NCBI GenBank assembly: GCA_038562555.1
Contig: JBCFBK010000020.1
Coordinates: forward strand, 21,730-85,729
Length of the DNA stretch: 64,000 bases
Direction: 5' to 3'
Origin: JBCFBK01 sp038562555
Lineage (GTDB): Bacteria; Bacteroidota; Bacteroidia; Bacteroidales; Prolixibacteraceae
Positions 17,794-26,037 of the stretch are shown one piece after another; the stretch's first letter is position 1; each line of letters opens with the position of its first letter. Below the pieces are notes generated by a model that was not told where the DNA came from, searched no databases, and saw only the letters and a program-made list of their open reading frames with translations. The translations under genes were made by a program, and so were the position numbers.

Positions 17794-18288
17794 TTATTTA
17801 TAAAGACGGGGCACTAACTGAAAGGCCAGTTTGCCTTCCCGGGCGGATACTTCTTTCCAGGTCGCGGCCTGGAAGTCAATTCCCACTGTCGAGCAGGTTG
17901 GCATGTCTTTGTTAAAAAGCTTAACCAGATTATTAACCAGGTAATAAACGGTTGGATTATGGCCGAAAACGAATACCGTCTGGGCGGTTTCCGGCAGGTT
18001 TCTGATGATCTCTAAAAAATCCTGGGTGGTTACGCCTTCATAAAGATCATCTTCCACCAGAATCCGCGAAACGGGGTAACGAAGCGTTTCAGCAAAAATA
18101 GTCGCCGTTTTGTAAGCGCGTTTCGCCGGACTGGAAAGGATCAGATCGGGAATGACCCGGTCTTCTTTTAACGCCAGACTTATAATTTTCGCATCCTCTT
18201 TTCCCTGACTTCGCAGTTTCCGGTTAAAGTCATCATCATACCCATAGGGTACCGCTTTGGCATGCCTTACAATAACAATCCGTTTCAT
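17794..18288 (-). CDS. sixA: SixA-like phosphohistidine phosphatase
   Basis: A 164-residue histidine-phosphatase superfamily protein of the short SixA type. It has VRHAKA with catalytic H9, SSPAKRAYKTA about 53-63 with the second phosphate-binding Arg, and FGHNPTV with a second His (about 108). SixA removes phosphate from histidine of phosphotransfer proteins; the partner here is unknown. First gene of the sixA-rsmE pair. Confidence 0.88.
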   Translation of the reverse strand: MKRIVIVRHAKAVPYGYDDDFNRKLRSQGKEDAKIISLALKEDRVIPDLILSSPAKRAYKTATIFAETLRYPVSRILVEDDLYEGVTTQDFLEIIRNLPETAQTVFVFGHNPTVYYLVNNLVKLFNKDMPTCSTVGIDFQAATWKEVSAREGKLAFQLVPRLYK

Positions 18289-18391
18289 TGTGTGAATAAT
18301 TTATTAACTCAGGTTCCGTGATTCCTTCCCGGTTTTAATTTTTATCTCCTCTAATTTAAACTATTTTTATCACGAAAACAGATAAAACCTA

Positions 18392-18901
18392 ATGATGATT
18401 AAAATTGGTTTAATTTCCGATACCCACAGCACAATCAGCCCGCGAACGCTGCGGTTTCTGGAGCCGGTTGACGAACTTTGGCACGCCGGAGACATAGGCT
18501 CTGTTGTGCTTGCCGATCAGCTTGCCAGGTTTAAACCTTTTCGTGCTGTACACGGAAATATTGATGATCAGGTAATCCGGCGGATGTTTCCGGAAACGCT
18601 CCGCTTTAGCTGCGAACAAGTCGACGTTCTTATGACGCATATCGGAGGCTCGCCGGGGCGCTATGACCGGCAGATCAGGAACGAGATTCATTCCGAACCT
18701 CCCGGACTGTTTATCTGCGGACACTCCCATATTTTAAAAGTCATGTTTGATAAAAAGAACAATTTTTTATACATCAATCCCGGTGCTGCGGGAAATCAGG
18801 GCTTTCATCATGTCTGTACCGCGCTCCGGTTCAGTATCGATGCTGCCGTTATCCTGGATCTTGAAGTCCTCGAATTTGAAAGATCAGCATTTTACACCTG
18901 A
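18392..18901 (+). CDS. YfcE/MJ0936-type metallophosphoesterase
   Basis: A 169-residue calcineurin-like phosphoesterase with all metal-binding blocks: ISDTHS (D10, H12), HAGDIG (about 32-37), VHGNIDD, MTHIGG and CGHSHI. Two ATG codons follow each other (18392, 18395) and either may be used. The family hydrolyses phosphodiesters; the cellular substrate is unknown. It stands alone on the plus strand and converges with prmA. Confidence 0.88.
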   Translation: MMIKIGLISDTHSTISPRTLRFLEPVDELWHAGDIGSVVLADQLARFKPFRAVHGNIDDQVIRRMFPETLRFSCEQVDVLMTHIGGSPGRYDRQIRNEIHSEPPGLFICGHSHILKVMFDKKNNFLYINPGAAGNQGFHHVCTALRFSIDAAVILDLEVLEFERSAFYT

Positions 18902-18947
18902 TTTGTTTCAGGAGGTCTGCCATGTTTTATGTCCTCCCGCTTTTGCT

Positions 18948-19781
18948 TTATTTTGTAAAGGTACACGCCACCCAGTTATTTTTTTGCCTGGTCATGCCTT
19001 TTTGAAGGAAGAGTTCCGCCGCTCTGCCAATGACCGCCTCCAGATCATTACTGTAAAAGCCGCTGACAAGGAGAATTCCTCCTTCATTCAATACGGAAAG
19101 ATATTTTTCCAGGTCCTGCAAAATGATGTTTCGCTGAATATTAGCCAGGATCACATCAAATTTAGGCATATTGGCCAAAAGTCCTGCGTCGCCCGTAAAT
19201 ACCTTCAGATTGCCAATCCTGTTTAGGATAGCATTTTCGCGGGTGTTTTCGTACGCCCACTCGTCAATGTCGATCGCCGTCACTTCCCTGCACCCGCGCA
19301 TGGAGGCGAGGATACCCAGGATTCCCGTTCCGCACCCCATGTCCAGTACCGCTTTGTCATTCAGGTCGAGTTCAAGCAGATGTTCTATCATCAGCGAGGT
19401 TGTCTCATGATTGCCGGTACCAAAGGCCATTTTTGGTTCGATGATGATTTCATAATTCGCTTTTGGAAAATTTTTGTGAAAGGGCGTTCTCACCAGACAC
19501 TCTTTTCCAATCAGAAGCGGTTGGAAATAATTTTTTTCCCACTCTTCATTCCAGTTGATATCGGGCATTTTACTGCCGGAGTAACTGAGTTTAAAGGGCA
19601 ATCCTGTGACGACTTCATCGATTCTGCCCATGTCCGCATTGTTGGCAGGTATGAAGGCGTGAAGTCCTTCTTCTGTCTCATCAAAGGCTTCGAAATCCAG
19701 TTGAGACAGGTAGGCCGTAAGGATTTCGCGATTTATCTCATTGTCGGGCGTGAGTATGAATGTAACTTTCTGATAGTGCAT
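18948..19781 (-). CDS. prmA: Ribosomal protein L11 methyltransferase
   Basis: A 277-residue methyltransferase. The N-terminal 110 residues form the L11-recognition domain. The catalytic domain carries PKMAFGTGNHETT (about 117-129), the SAM loop VLDMGCGTGILGI (about 144-156) and ILANIQRNIILQDL, a variant of the NI....P motif. It trimethylates ribosomal protein L11. It is the last gene of the nusB-to-prmA cluster, 16 bp after the TerB/DnaJ gene. Confidence 0.93.
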   Translation of the reverse strand: MHYQKVTFILTPDNEINREILTAYLSQLDFEAFDETEEGLHAFIPANNADMGRIDEVVTGLPFKLSYSGSKMPDINWNEEWEKNYFQPLLIGKECLVRTPFHKNFPKANYEIIIEPKMAFGTGNHETTSLMIEHLLELDLNDKAVLDMGCGTGILGILASMRGCREVTAIDIDEWAYENTRENAILNRIGNLKVFTGDAGLLANMPKFDVILANIQRNIILQDLEKYLSVLNEGGILLVSGFYSNDLEAVIGRAAELFLQKGMTRQKNNWVACTFTK

Positions 19782-19797
19782 TTATTGGATTTTATTA

Positions 19798-20523
19798 CTA
19801 TACAAAATTTCTTTCCTTTTTGATCGTTTCGTAGGCCTCGCTGACTTTCTGGAATTTTTCTTTGGCTGCCCGCTGGATGTCTTCACCGAGGTAGGCTACT
19901 TTATCCGGATGATATTTTAAAGCCATGGTCCGGTAGGCTTTTTTAATCTCTTCGGTCGTTGCAGTTGGTTCTATTTCCAGTATTTTGTAGGCTGCATCAC
20001 CATTGCCGGTGAACATCGATTTTATGGATCCGAAATCTTTTTCACCGATACCCAGGCTTAAGGCGATATGTTTCAGCAAATCCTGTTCGTGAGAACTGAC
20101 ATGTTCATCGGCCCGGGCAACTCCAAAAAGAAAATGAAGCATCTGCAGTCGCGACGAATAATCCATGTTCTTCCGGATCTGATGACACACATCGGTTACC
20201 GGAATCGACTGTTTTAAAAGGTCACCAAGCATGGTAACCGCATGTCTGGCTGAATCAGCTCCAAAAGAGCGAACCAGAAATTCTTTCACATAATTCAGTT
20301 CCGATTTCATAACTTTGCCATCGGCTTTCATAATAGCCGCAATAAGTACCAGCAGGCTCATCACATATCCGCCGGTAGTTGTTTTCCTGCTGCTATCGGG
20401 CTGGTTTTCGGCTGTTGCACCCTCATCGAACATAGAGCCGACAACAAACCCAAGTATACCACCCAGCGGGCCCAGGAAGGCCCATCCCAATCCGCCGGCA
20501 ATCCATTTTCCAAATTTATCCAT
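19798..20523 (-). CDS. DjlA-like membrane co-chaperone: TerB domain plus C-terminal J-domain
   Basis: A 241-residue protein. Residues 1-30 contain a Gly-rich hydrophobic segment, probably a membrane anchor. Residues about 50-165 form a TerB-like helical domain. The C-terminal 70 residues are a DnaJ domain with the HPD motif at 205-207, needed to stimulate the Hsp70 ATPase. This is the DjlA architecture. Its start overlaps the end of coaE by 8 bp, so translation is probably coupled. Confidence 0.87.
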   Translation of the reverse strand: MDKFGKWIAGGLGWAFLGPLGGILGFVVGSMFDEGATAENQPDSSRKTTTGGYVMSLLVLIAAIMKADGKVMKSELNYVKEFLVRSFGADSARHAVTMLGDLLKQSIPVTDVCHQIRKNMDYSSRLQMLHFLFGVARADEHVSSHEQDLLKHIALSLGIGEKDFGSIKSMFTGNGDAAYKILEIEPTATTEEIKKAYRTMALKYHPDKVAYLGEDIQRAAKEKFQKVSEAYETIKKERNFV

Positions 20524-21106
20524 GCGCTCTGAATTTTTTGTCCAATTCCATTAACTGGGGAATGATGAGTTCCTTATTGTCATTGTTCAGAATGTAGTCT
20601 GCCAGTTGGATTTTATCGTTATCCGGCCATTGTTTTGACATTCTGTTTTGTATTTCCTGCTCCGTTATCTCCTCCCTGGCCATGACCCGTTTTATCCGTT
20701 CTGCTGCCGGTGCCGTGACGAGGATATTGTAATCCATGGATGAATAGAAACCGCTTTCGAACAGGATTGCAGCTTCATAAACGACGTAGGGCGAATTTTG
20801 TTTTGCCACCCAATTGATAAAATAATTCCTTACTTCGGGGTGAACGATTGACGCGACTTTTTCGAGCAGGGCCGGCGAATTGAAAATCAGTTCCGCCAGT
20901 TTCCTCCGGTCGAGCAGATAGCCGCCTGAAACGTATACGTCCTCTCCGAATTGTGAAATGAGCTGGTTGCGAATGTGTTGCGAGCTGTTCATGATTTCTT
21001 TCGCTGCCGTATCTGCAATAAAGACCGGAATGTTCAGTACAGTAAAAAATTTGCAAACAGTAGATTTGCCACTTCCTATGCCTCCTGTAATCCCTACTTT
21101 ATACAT
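20516..21106 (-). CDS. coaE: Dephospho-CoA kinase
   Basis: A 196-residue P-loop kinase: GITGGIGSGKST (residues 5-16), FIADTAAKEIM with the substrate-binding Asp, the IVHPEVR segment and the LID region RV..RE.IT..... A TTG at 21121 would extend it into the ybbR stop. I prefer the ATG at 21106, 4 nt after that stop, because it is immediately followed by the P-loop strand. It performs the last step of coenzyme A synthesis (3'-phosphorylation). Part of the nusB-prmA cluster. Confidence 0.93.
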   Translation of the reverse strand: MYKVGITGGIGSGKSTVCKFFTVLNIPVFIADTAAKEIMNSSQHIRNQLISQFGEDVYVSGGYLLDRRKLAELIFNSPALLEKVASIVHPEVRNYFINWVAKQNSPYVVYEAAILFESGFYSSMDYNILVTAPAAERIKRVMAREEITEQEIQNRMSKQWPDNDKIQLADYILNNDNKELIIPQLMELDKKFRAHG

Positions 21107-21110
21107 GGTA

Positions 21111-22109
21111 TTATCTCTCAATTAAATATTCTATTTGCGACGGGGAAAGAGACACCGAACGCACAAAAGGCGGTTGGCTTTCAATGGTTAACCGCAACAA
21201 ATCCTCTTTTTTCTGAATGTCTTCGAATGAAGCGCTGATCCGGAAGTCGCCTGGCTTAACTTCTTTAAAACGGCTCAACCCGATCATGAAACTTACGGTA
21301 ACTTCATCCGGAAACAGGTTAATCTGCATTTCTTCCGGAACGCCGCTGATCGTAACGGGCACCTTAACCTGTTTTTCGGTGAACTCTTCCACCGGAATTT
21401 CAAGAAGAACACGTTTTGTCTGCAGGATCAGATTATCGTACTCTTTCAGCGCTATATTTTGCCTGATCGTTCTGTTCACATCTTTGTAATGCTGATAACT
21501 TGTGCTCACAAAGCTTAGGGTGTCAATGACCGACTTTGGACCGGAAACCAATACCGAGTCGGGTATGGTGTTGATGGCATCACTGAGAAAATGCTGTTGT
21601 TTCAGTTCGAAGCTGACATTCGGCCTGACTTTTACCGGCCTGCTGGCAACTTTATCGAAAACAAAGACCAGTGTGTCCGGATGAATGGCAGTAATATTCA
21701 ACTCATTGCTCACCTGCTCAGACAATTGGCCGATAAACTGCCCCGTAGGGATTACAAAATCCGATTTTTTAGACTGCTCCAATTTTCCCGCGGTGAACTC
21801 GTTGACATTAAAAATCAGGGGTGTAAAGGCCATGCTTAGCTTATACCGAAGCAAGGTAAACCCAAATGAGTTTACCCTTAACACAAAATTGTCGGGAGGA
21901 CGATTGGCAAGTATTTTATTGGCGGGCCAGTTGGTATACCTGACCGGAAAGGTAAGTTCCACCGAGTATTGCTTGTTAAGTGCATTTAAAAACCACAGCG
22001 TTGTCGCAATAGAAACACATACCAGATAAACGGCGAGTTTACGGTTATTTTTCAATCGGAAGGCCCTTAAAACTGCCTGTAATTTGCTATATGGCTGACT
22101 GTCGTTCAC
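21111..22109 (-). CDS. YbbR/CdaR-like membrane-anchored protein
   Basis: A 332-residue protein with one N-terminal TM segment (about 25-43) followed by repeated YbbR-type beta domains in the periplasm. The start is GTG at 22109; no ATG precedes the TM segment. In Firmicutes YbbR (CdaR) regulates the c-di-AMP cyclase CdaA, but no cdaA is beside it here. In Bacteroidota this gene commonly sits with yajC and coaE. Function in this context is unknown. Confidence 0.8.
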   Translation of the reverse strand: MNDSQPYSKLQAVLRAFRLKNNRKLAVYLVCVSIATTLWFLNALNKQYSVELTFPVRYTNWPANKILANRPPDNFVLRVNSFGFTLLRYKLSMAFTPLIFNVNEFTAGKLEQSKKSDFVIPTGQFIGQLSEQVSNELNITAIHPDTLVFVFDKVASRPVKVRPNVSFELKQQHFLSDAINTIPDSVLVSGPKSVIDTLSFVSTSYQHYKDVNRTIRQNIALKEYDNLILQTKRVLLEIPVEEFTEKQVKVPVTISGVPEEMQINLFPDEVTVSFMIGLSRFKEVKPGDFRISASFEDIQKKEDLLRLTIESQPPFVRSVSLSPSQIEYLIER

Positions 22110-22120
22110 GCACTCAAAGA

Positions 22121-22153
22121 TAAAAAAAAAGGGCTGGTTAAATGTCAGCCCTT
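22121..22153 (-). terminator. Rho-independent terminator-like hairpin after yajC
   Basis: On the minus strand, an 8-bp perfect stem AAGGGCTG/CAGCCCTT (22153-22146 and 22136-22129) with a 9-nt loop is followed by an unbroken T tract. It lies between yajC and ybbR and may attenuate or end transcription within the cluster. Confidence 0.75.
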
Positions 22154-22172
22154 CGCATGAAAGTTTTTCAGG

Positions 22173-22487
22173 CTATTTTTGGGGGGTAACATCAGTCATG
22201 TCCTTTACCACTGCACTTTTGTCAACCCTGAGTTTCACATTTTCATCAACCTGTAATACGATATACGTATCTTTTATTTCCGCTACTTTCCCGTAAATGC
22301 CTCCGGTGGTAACCACTTTATCACCTTTGGCGAGACTTTCACGGAATTTTTTAAGTTCTTTCTGCCTTTTTACCTGAGGCCGGATCATAAAAAAATAAAA
22401 AATAACCATGATCAGGATCAGTGGTAAAAATGCGGTAAATGGATTGGCATCAGTTCCTTGTGGCTGGGTCATCAATAAATAATTCAT
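22173..22487 (-). CDS. yajC: Preprotein translocase accessory subunit YajC
   Basis: A 104-residue protein with one N-terminal TM segment (PLILIMVIFYFFMIRPQ, about 23-39) followed by the family motif RPQ.KRQKE..K...SL.KGDKVVTTGG and a C-terminal small beta domain. YajC associates with SecDF at the inner membrane. A good terminator-like hairpin directly follows it, separating it from ybbR. Confidence 0.92.
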   Translation of the reverse strand: MNYLLMTQPQGTDANPFTAFLPLILIMVIFYFFMIRPQVKRQKELKKFRESLAKGDKVVTTGGIYGKVAEIKDTYIVLQVDENVKLRVDKSAVVKDMTDVTPQK

Positions 22488-22639
22488 TTGTATAAATTTT
22501 AAAAGTAGGTTTCTGCAACTTTCGAATCAACTTCAATTTCTAAAATCAGTTTCCAACGGATAGAACAGCCAGGGATGGAAGGTCATTCTAATTTCCGGTT
22601 GGCGTTTTCCAAATCATTGTTATTGTATCATTTAAGAGT

Positions 22640-23077
22640 TTAATCTTTACTGTAAATATTTATCATGTCATTCTTAACCTGTGCTGTAATGGACAATTTA
22701 ACTTCTTTTTCGCCGGCGGCGTTTGTTGTAACAATGATTTCTTTATAAATCTTTCCGGTTTCCCCCGACGAGTTGAATGTGACATCCAGATATCCTGTTT
22801 CTCCGGGTTTAATCGCCGTATCCGGATAATCAATGGTAACACATCCGCAATCCGTTTCCGCCTTTTGGATGATCAATGCAGTTGTTCCGGTATTGTTAAG
22901 GGCAAAACTGTATACTGCAACTTCTCCGGCCACTAATGATCCAAAATTATGGAATTCTTCCTGAAACGCAACGGTTGCAGTTCCTGTATTTTTTTCATGC
23001 TGTCCGGCATCCCTGTTTTTTGTGCCGGTGCAGCCATAAAGAAACATGAGCGTCACTATTGCAGGAAAAAATTTCAT
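22640..23077 (-). CDS. DUF1573 lipoprotein
   Basis: A 145-residue protein with a lipoprotein signal (lipobox LYGC, Cys16) and a single DUF1573 domain containing the conserved I..A...CGCV...YP..PI.PGE.G.......S....G pattern. DUF1573 has an Ig-like fold related to ASH/MSP domains. Its role is unknown; it is abundant in Bacteroidota. The start codon overlaps the nusB stop (ATGA), so it is coupled to nusB. Confidence 0.85.
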   Translation of the reverse strand: MKFFPAIVTLMFLYGCTGTKNRDAGQHEKNTGTATVAFQEEFHNFGSLVAGEVAVYSFALNNTGTTALIIQKAETDCGCVTIDYPDTAIKPGETGYLDVTFNSSGETGKIYKEIIVTTNAAGEKEVKLSITAQVKNDMINIYSKD

Positions 23078-24036
23078 TCGTCACTGTTGTCTTCACCAAT
23101 AAGTCCACGTCCGGTTTTAACGACTTTATCTTCTTTTTTCAGAGCCTTCAGCGATTTATCGAGAATGCCGTTGATAAAATTACGGCTTTTCTGCGTGCTG
23201 TAGTACTTTGATAACTCGATATATTCGTTTAGCGTAACCTTTGTTGGAATTGACGGAAAATAGAGAAATTCCACAATCGCCAGTTCCAGAATCATGTTGT
23301 CGATAAATGCGATCCTTTCAATATCCCAGTTCACCGTATGCTGTTCGACAATCTTTTTCAGGTCAAGGTGGTTTAAAATGCACTTTCGGAAAAGATTTTT
23401 TGCAAACTCGCGGTCCTCCTCGTCTTTAAAGAAGGGGAGCAAACTTTGCTCATCTCCTGCATATTCTTTGAATTTTTTAACGGTCTTGATAATCATGCTT
23501 ACGACAAAATCAAGATCATCATTCCAGTAGATGCTTTGTTCTTCCAGTGAATTAATCAAATCTTCCGATTGCAGGATCACTTCGCCGAAAAGAAGTTCGA
23601 TTAACTTTTTATCGTCTGCATAAGTATGCTGCTCCGACGACATGTAATCGGCATAAAAATCAGTTTCAACGAGCGCGTTGTAGAGTTTTTTGATTAATTC
23701 CGGTTCTTCGCTCCATCCGAGTTTAGATTGAGCCAGATACTTATTCAGCGACTGATTCGAGTTTAACTGCCTGACAATACTGTTGTTAATAAAACGTCGG
23801 TTAGGATTTAAGTCCTCTTCAGTCGGAAAATGCTTTTTTTTGCGCAGCTCAATAAGTGAATTGGCGTGATTAGCAATTTCCACAGGGAGTTGAAGGATAT
23901 AATGGTAAAGATCGTAAGTCTTTTGTATACTGAAAAAAAGCTCCTTTTCAGTATTGTTTATGGATTTGTCCGGTGAAGTGTAATAGGCATATAAAACCTG
24001 TAATACCTTAATTCGGATAATTCTTCTGCTAATCAT
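23074..24036 (-). CDS. nusB: Transcription antitermination factor NusB, long Bacteroidota form
   Basis: A 320-residue protein. The conserved NusB helical core lies in the C-terminal 130 residues (DREFAKNLFRKCI..., NW.IERIAFIDNMIL..A..E, IP.KV.LNEYIELSKYYS). A long N-terminal helical part starts RRIIRIKVLQVLYAYY, itself the N-terminal NusB motif. The family is about 140 residues in most bacteria; the insertion is typical of Bacteroidota. It binds boxA RNA in rRNA antitermination. First gene of the cluster running down to prmA. Confidence 0.88.
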   Translation of the reverse strand: MISRRIIRIKVLQVLYAYYTSPDKSINNTEKELFFSIQKTYDLYHYILQLPVEIANHANSLIELRKKKHFPTEEDLNPNRRFINNSIVRQLNSNQSLNKYLAQSKLGWSEEPELIKKLYNALVETDFYADYMSSEQHTYADDKKLIELLFGEVILQSEDLINSLEEQSIYWNDDLDFVVSMIIKTVKKFKEYAGDEQSLLPFFKDEEDREFAKNLFRKCILNHLDLKKIVEQHTVNWDIERIAFIDNMILELAIVEFLYFPSIPTKVTLNEYIELSKYYSTQKSRNFINGILDKSLKALKKEDKVVKTGRGLIGEDNSDE

Positions 24037-24067
24037 TATTTAGAACCCGTTATCTTTTAGAGGGAGG

Positions 24068-24100
24068 CAAAGTTAGAAATTTTCTTCCAGTGTTTCCAAC
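24068..24100 (-). promoter_or_regulatory. Possible promoter for the nusB cluster
   Basis: On the minus strand TAACTTTG (24075-24068) matches TAnnTTTG, with GTTG (24100-24097) 21 nt upstream as a partial -33 element. The -7 motif ends about 31 nt before the nusB ATG. Confidence 0.4.
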
Positions 24101-24134
24101 ATCACTTAAGTTTTTTCCGAATCGGGGCCATTAT

Positions 24135-24827
24135 TTAAAGATGGCCGTTTTCGGTTTCGGAGTTGCTGTCTTCCATGCTGCTGGTTTCCTCATCTGCTTC
24201 GCTTTCCCATTCAAAATGCTGTCGTTGAGGTCCTTGTCGTCTGTAATAAATACTTAATGCGAGTCCGCTGACCATCCCCCATAGGTGGCTTTCCCACGAT
24301 ACGGAAGGTTCAATTGGAAAAATTCCCCAAAACAGGCCGCCGTATAGAAAGACAACGATGATGGCTATGGTCAGTAATTTTACGTCGTTGCGGAAAATGC
24401 CGCTGAAGAACAGAAATGCTCCCAATCCGTATATGATGCCGCTTGCCCCGATATGCCAGGCCTGGCGGCCCCCTAACCAGACGCAGAGTCCTGAAAGGAA
24501 ATACAGCAAAAAGAAAATACGGTATGCCAGTTTTCTGTAAAAGTAGAAGAGTGAGAATGACAGTACCAGGAAAGGGATGGAGTTCGCTGCCAGATGGCTC
24601 AACGTACTATGAATAAACGGAGAAAAAACAATCCCTTTTAAACCTTTTCCCCGAAGCGGATAGATACCCCATTCTGCCAGATTCAGTTGGAACAGGATTT
24701 CTGTCAGAAACACCGCCCAGAACACAAACAGGAACAGACATGGAATGATCAGGCTGTAGCGGAATATTTTTTTTTCGAGCTCAGCGTCTGTTTCTCGGGT
24801 GTGCGGATAATAATTGAAAAGTCGCAT
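24135..24827 (-). CDS. Rhomboid-family intramembrane serine protease
   Basis: A 230-residue membrane protein with about six hydrophobic segments. Catalytic features are complete: HLAAN (H78, N82), the nucleophile GASG (S129) and the histidine H181 in SHLWG. The last 30 residues are acidic and cytoplasmic-looking (ESEADEETSS...). Rhomboids cleave substrates within or near the membrane; the target is unknown. It starts 2 nt after the threonine aldolase stop, so both are probably on one transcript. Confidence 0.9.
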   Translation of the reverse strand: MRLFNYYPHTRETDAELEKKIFRYSLIIPCLFLFVFWAVFLTEILFQLNLAEWGIYPLRGKGLKGIVFSPFIHSTLSHLAANSIPFLVLSFSLFYFYRKLAYRIFFLLYFLSGLCVWLGGRQAWHIGASGIIYGLGAFLFFSGIFRNDVKLLTIAIIVVFLYGGLFWGIFPIEPSVSWESHLWGMVSGLALSIYYRRQGPQRQHFEWESEADEETSSMEDSNSETENGHL

Positions 24828-24829
24828 AA

Positions 24830-25894
24830 TTAGCCTTTAACCCGCAGCTTATCGTTTGTGGCTGTCAGGTATTCCATTTGTTTTTTCAGTGCGCCGACAA
24901 AACTTTGAACGTCTTCTTCCGTCGTATCAAAGGAAGTGACAAACCGTACCTCACCAAGCATGTCGTCCCAGACGTAGAAAAAGTACTCCTCCTGTAGTTT
25001 GTGTGCCACCTGTTCGGGAATGAACACAAAAACACTGTTTGCTTCTGTTGCCCGGGAGATTTTGACACCATCAATCTTCGAAATTTCCCGGGAAAGCAGA
25101 TGCGCCATCCGGTTTGCATGGGCGGCATTCCGCTTCCACAGGTCCTGCTCAAAATAGGCCAGAAACTGGGCGCTGATGAATCTCATTTTTGAATAGAGTT
25201 GTGTTGACTGTTTTCGTATGTATTTGGCGTCAGTAATTTGTTCCTGATGAAAGAAGATGACGGCTTCTCCCATCATCATCCCGTTTTTGGTGCCTCCGAA
25301 CGAAAGGACGTCGATCCCCGCGTCGCGGGTAAAGCTGCGAAACGGTAAATTCAGTGCAACCGCAGCATTGGCAAGCCGGGCACCATCCATGTGAACAAGC
25401 AGCCCATGTTTATGAGCCAGGTCGGTAATGGCTTTTATTTCGGCGAGTGTATAAACGGTACCGAGCTCTGAAACCTGTGAAACGGATATGATCTTTGGCT
25501 GCGAATGGTGCTCGAATCCAAAACCTGTTATATGAGGCCGGATCGCGTCCGGGGTTATTTTTCCGTCTTTCGCCGGAACGGGAATTAACTTAAATCCTGC
25601 ATATTTCTCAGGGGCTCCACATTCATCCGTATTGATATGAGCCGATTCAGCACAAATAACGGAATGGTAGCTTTTTGAAAGACCGGCAAGGCCCAGAACG
25701 TTTGCCCCGGTCCCGTTGAAAACAAAAAAAACACCGATATCTTCACCAAATTCCTTTTTAAACCTGGCAATGGCCTGCCGGGTAACCGGATCGTTTCCGT
25801 AGCCGGGTACATGCCCATCGTTAACTGATGCCATTGCTCTTAAAATTTCCGGGTGGACCCCCGAATTATTGTCACTGCCAAAACCTCTGTTCAT
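24830..25894 (-). CDS. ltaE: Threonine aldolase
   Basis: A 354-residue fold-type I PLP enzyme. It has NRGFGSDNNSGVHP at the N-terminus, VHMDGARLANA (about 167-177) with the cofactor Asp, and the PLP lysine K203 in LSFGGTKNGMM. It cleaves L-threonine or L-allo-threonine to glycine and acetaldehyde. This N-terminus fits the low-specificity/L-allo group. Upstream partner of the rhomboid gene. Confidence 0.9.
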   Translation of the reverse strand: MNRGFGSDNNSGVHPEILRAMASVNDGHVPGYGNDPVTRQAIARFKKEFGEDIGVFFVFNGTGANVLGLAGLSKSYHSVICAESAHINTDECGAPEKYAGFKLIPVPAKDGKITPDAIRPHITGFGFEHHSQPKIISVSQVSELGTVYTLAEIKAITDLAHKHGLLVHMDGARLANAAVALNLPFRSFTRDAGIDVLSFGGTKNGMMMGEAVIFFHQEQITDAKYIRKQSTQLYSKMRFISAQFLAYFEQDLWKRNAAHANRMAHLLSREISKIDGVKISRATEANSVFVFIPEQVAHKLQEEYFFYVWDDMLGEVRFVTSFDTTEEDVQSFVGALKKQMEYLTATNDKLRVKG

Positions 25895-26037
25895 GTGTAT
25901 CTTGTTTTTTTAGCTGTTCAATCTGTCTGGAACGGACTTGTAAAGTTATTAATTGGGATGTAAATAACCTTGACTTTACAGCACGGCGATAACTTTTTCG
26001 TTTATGAACCGTTTAACTGGAACATCTAAAAAAGAAA

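Noticed and set aside
18910..18939. GGAGG...CCTCC pairing between the YfcE-like gene and prmA as a terminator
   Set aside because: Only 5 bp with a 17-nt loop and no T tract directly after it; not convincing.
22115..22122. TATCTTTG on the minus strand as a ybbR promoter
   Set aside because: It lies 5 nt before the start codon with no -33 partner, which would give a leaderless message. A chance match in an A-rich stretch next to the terminator is more likely.
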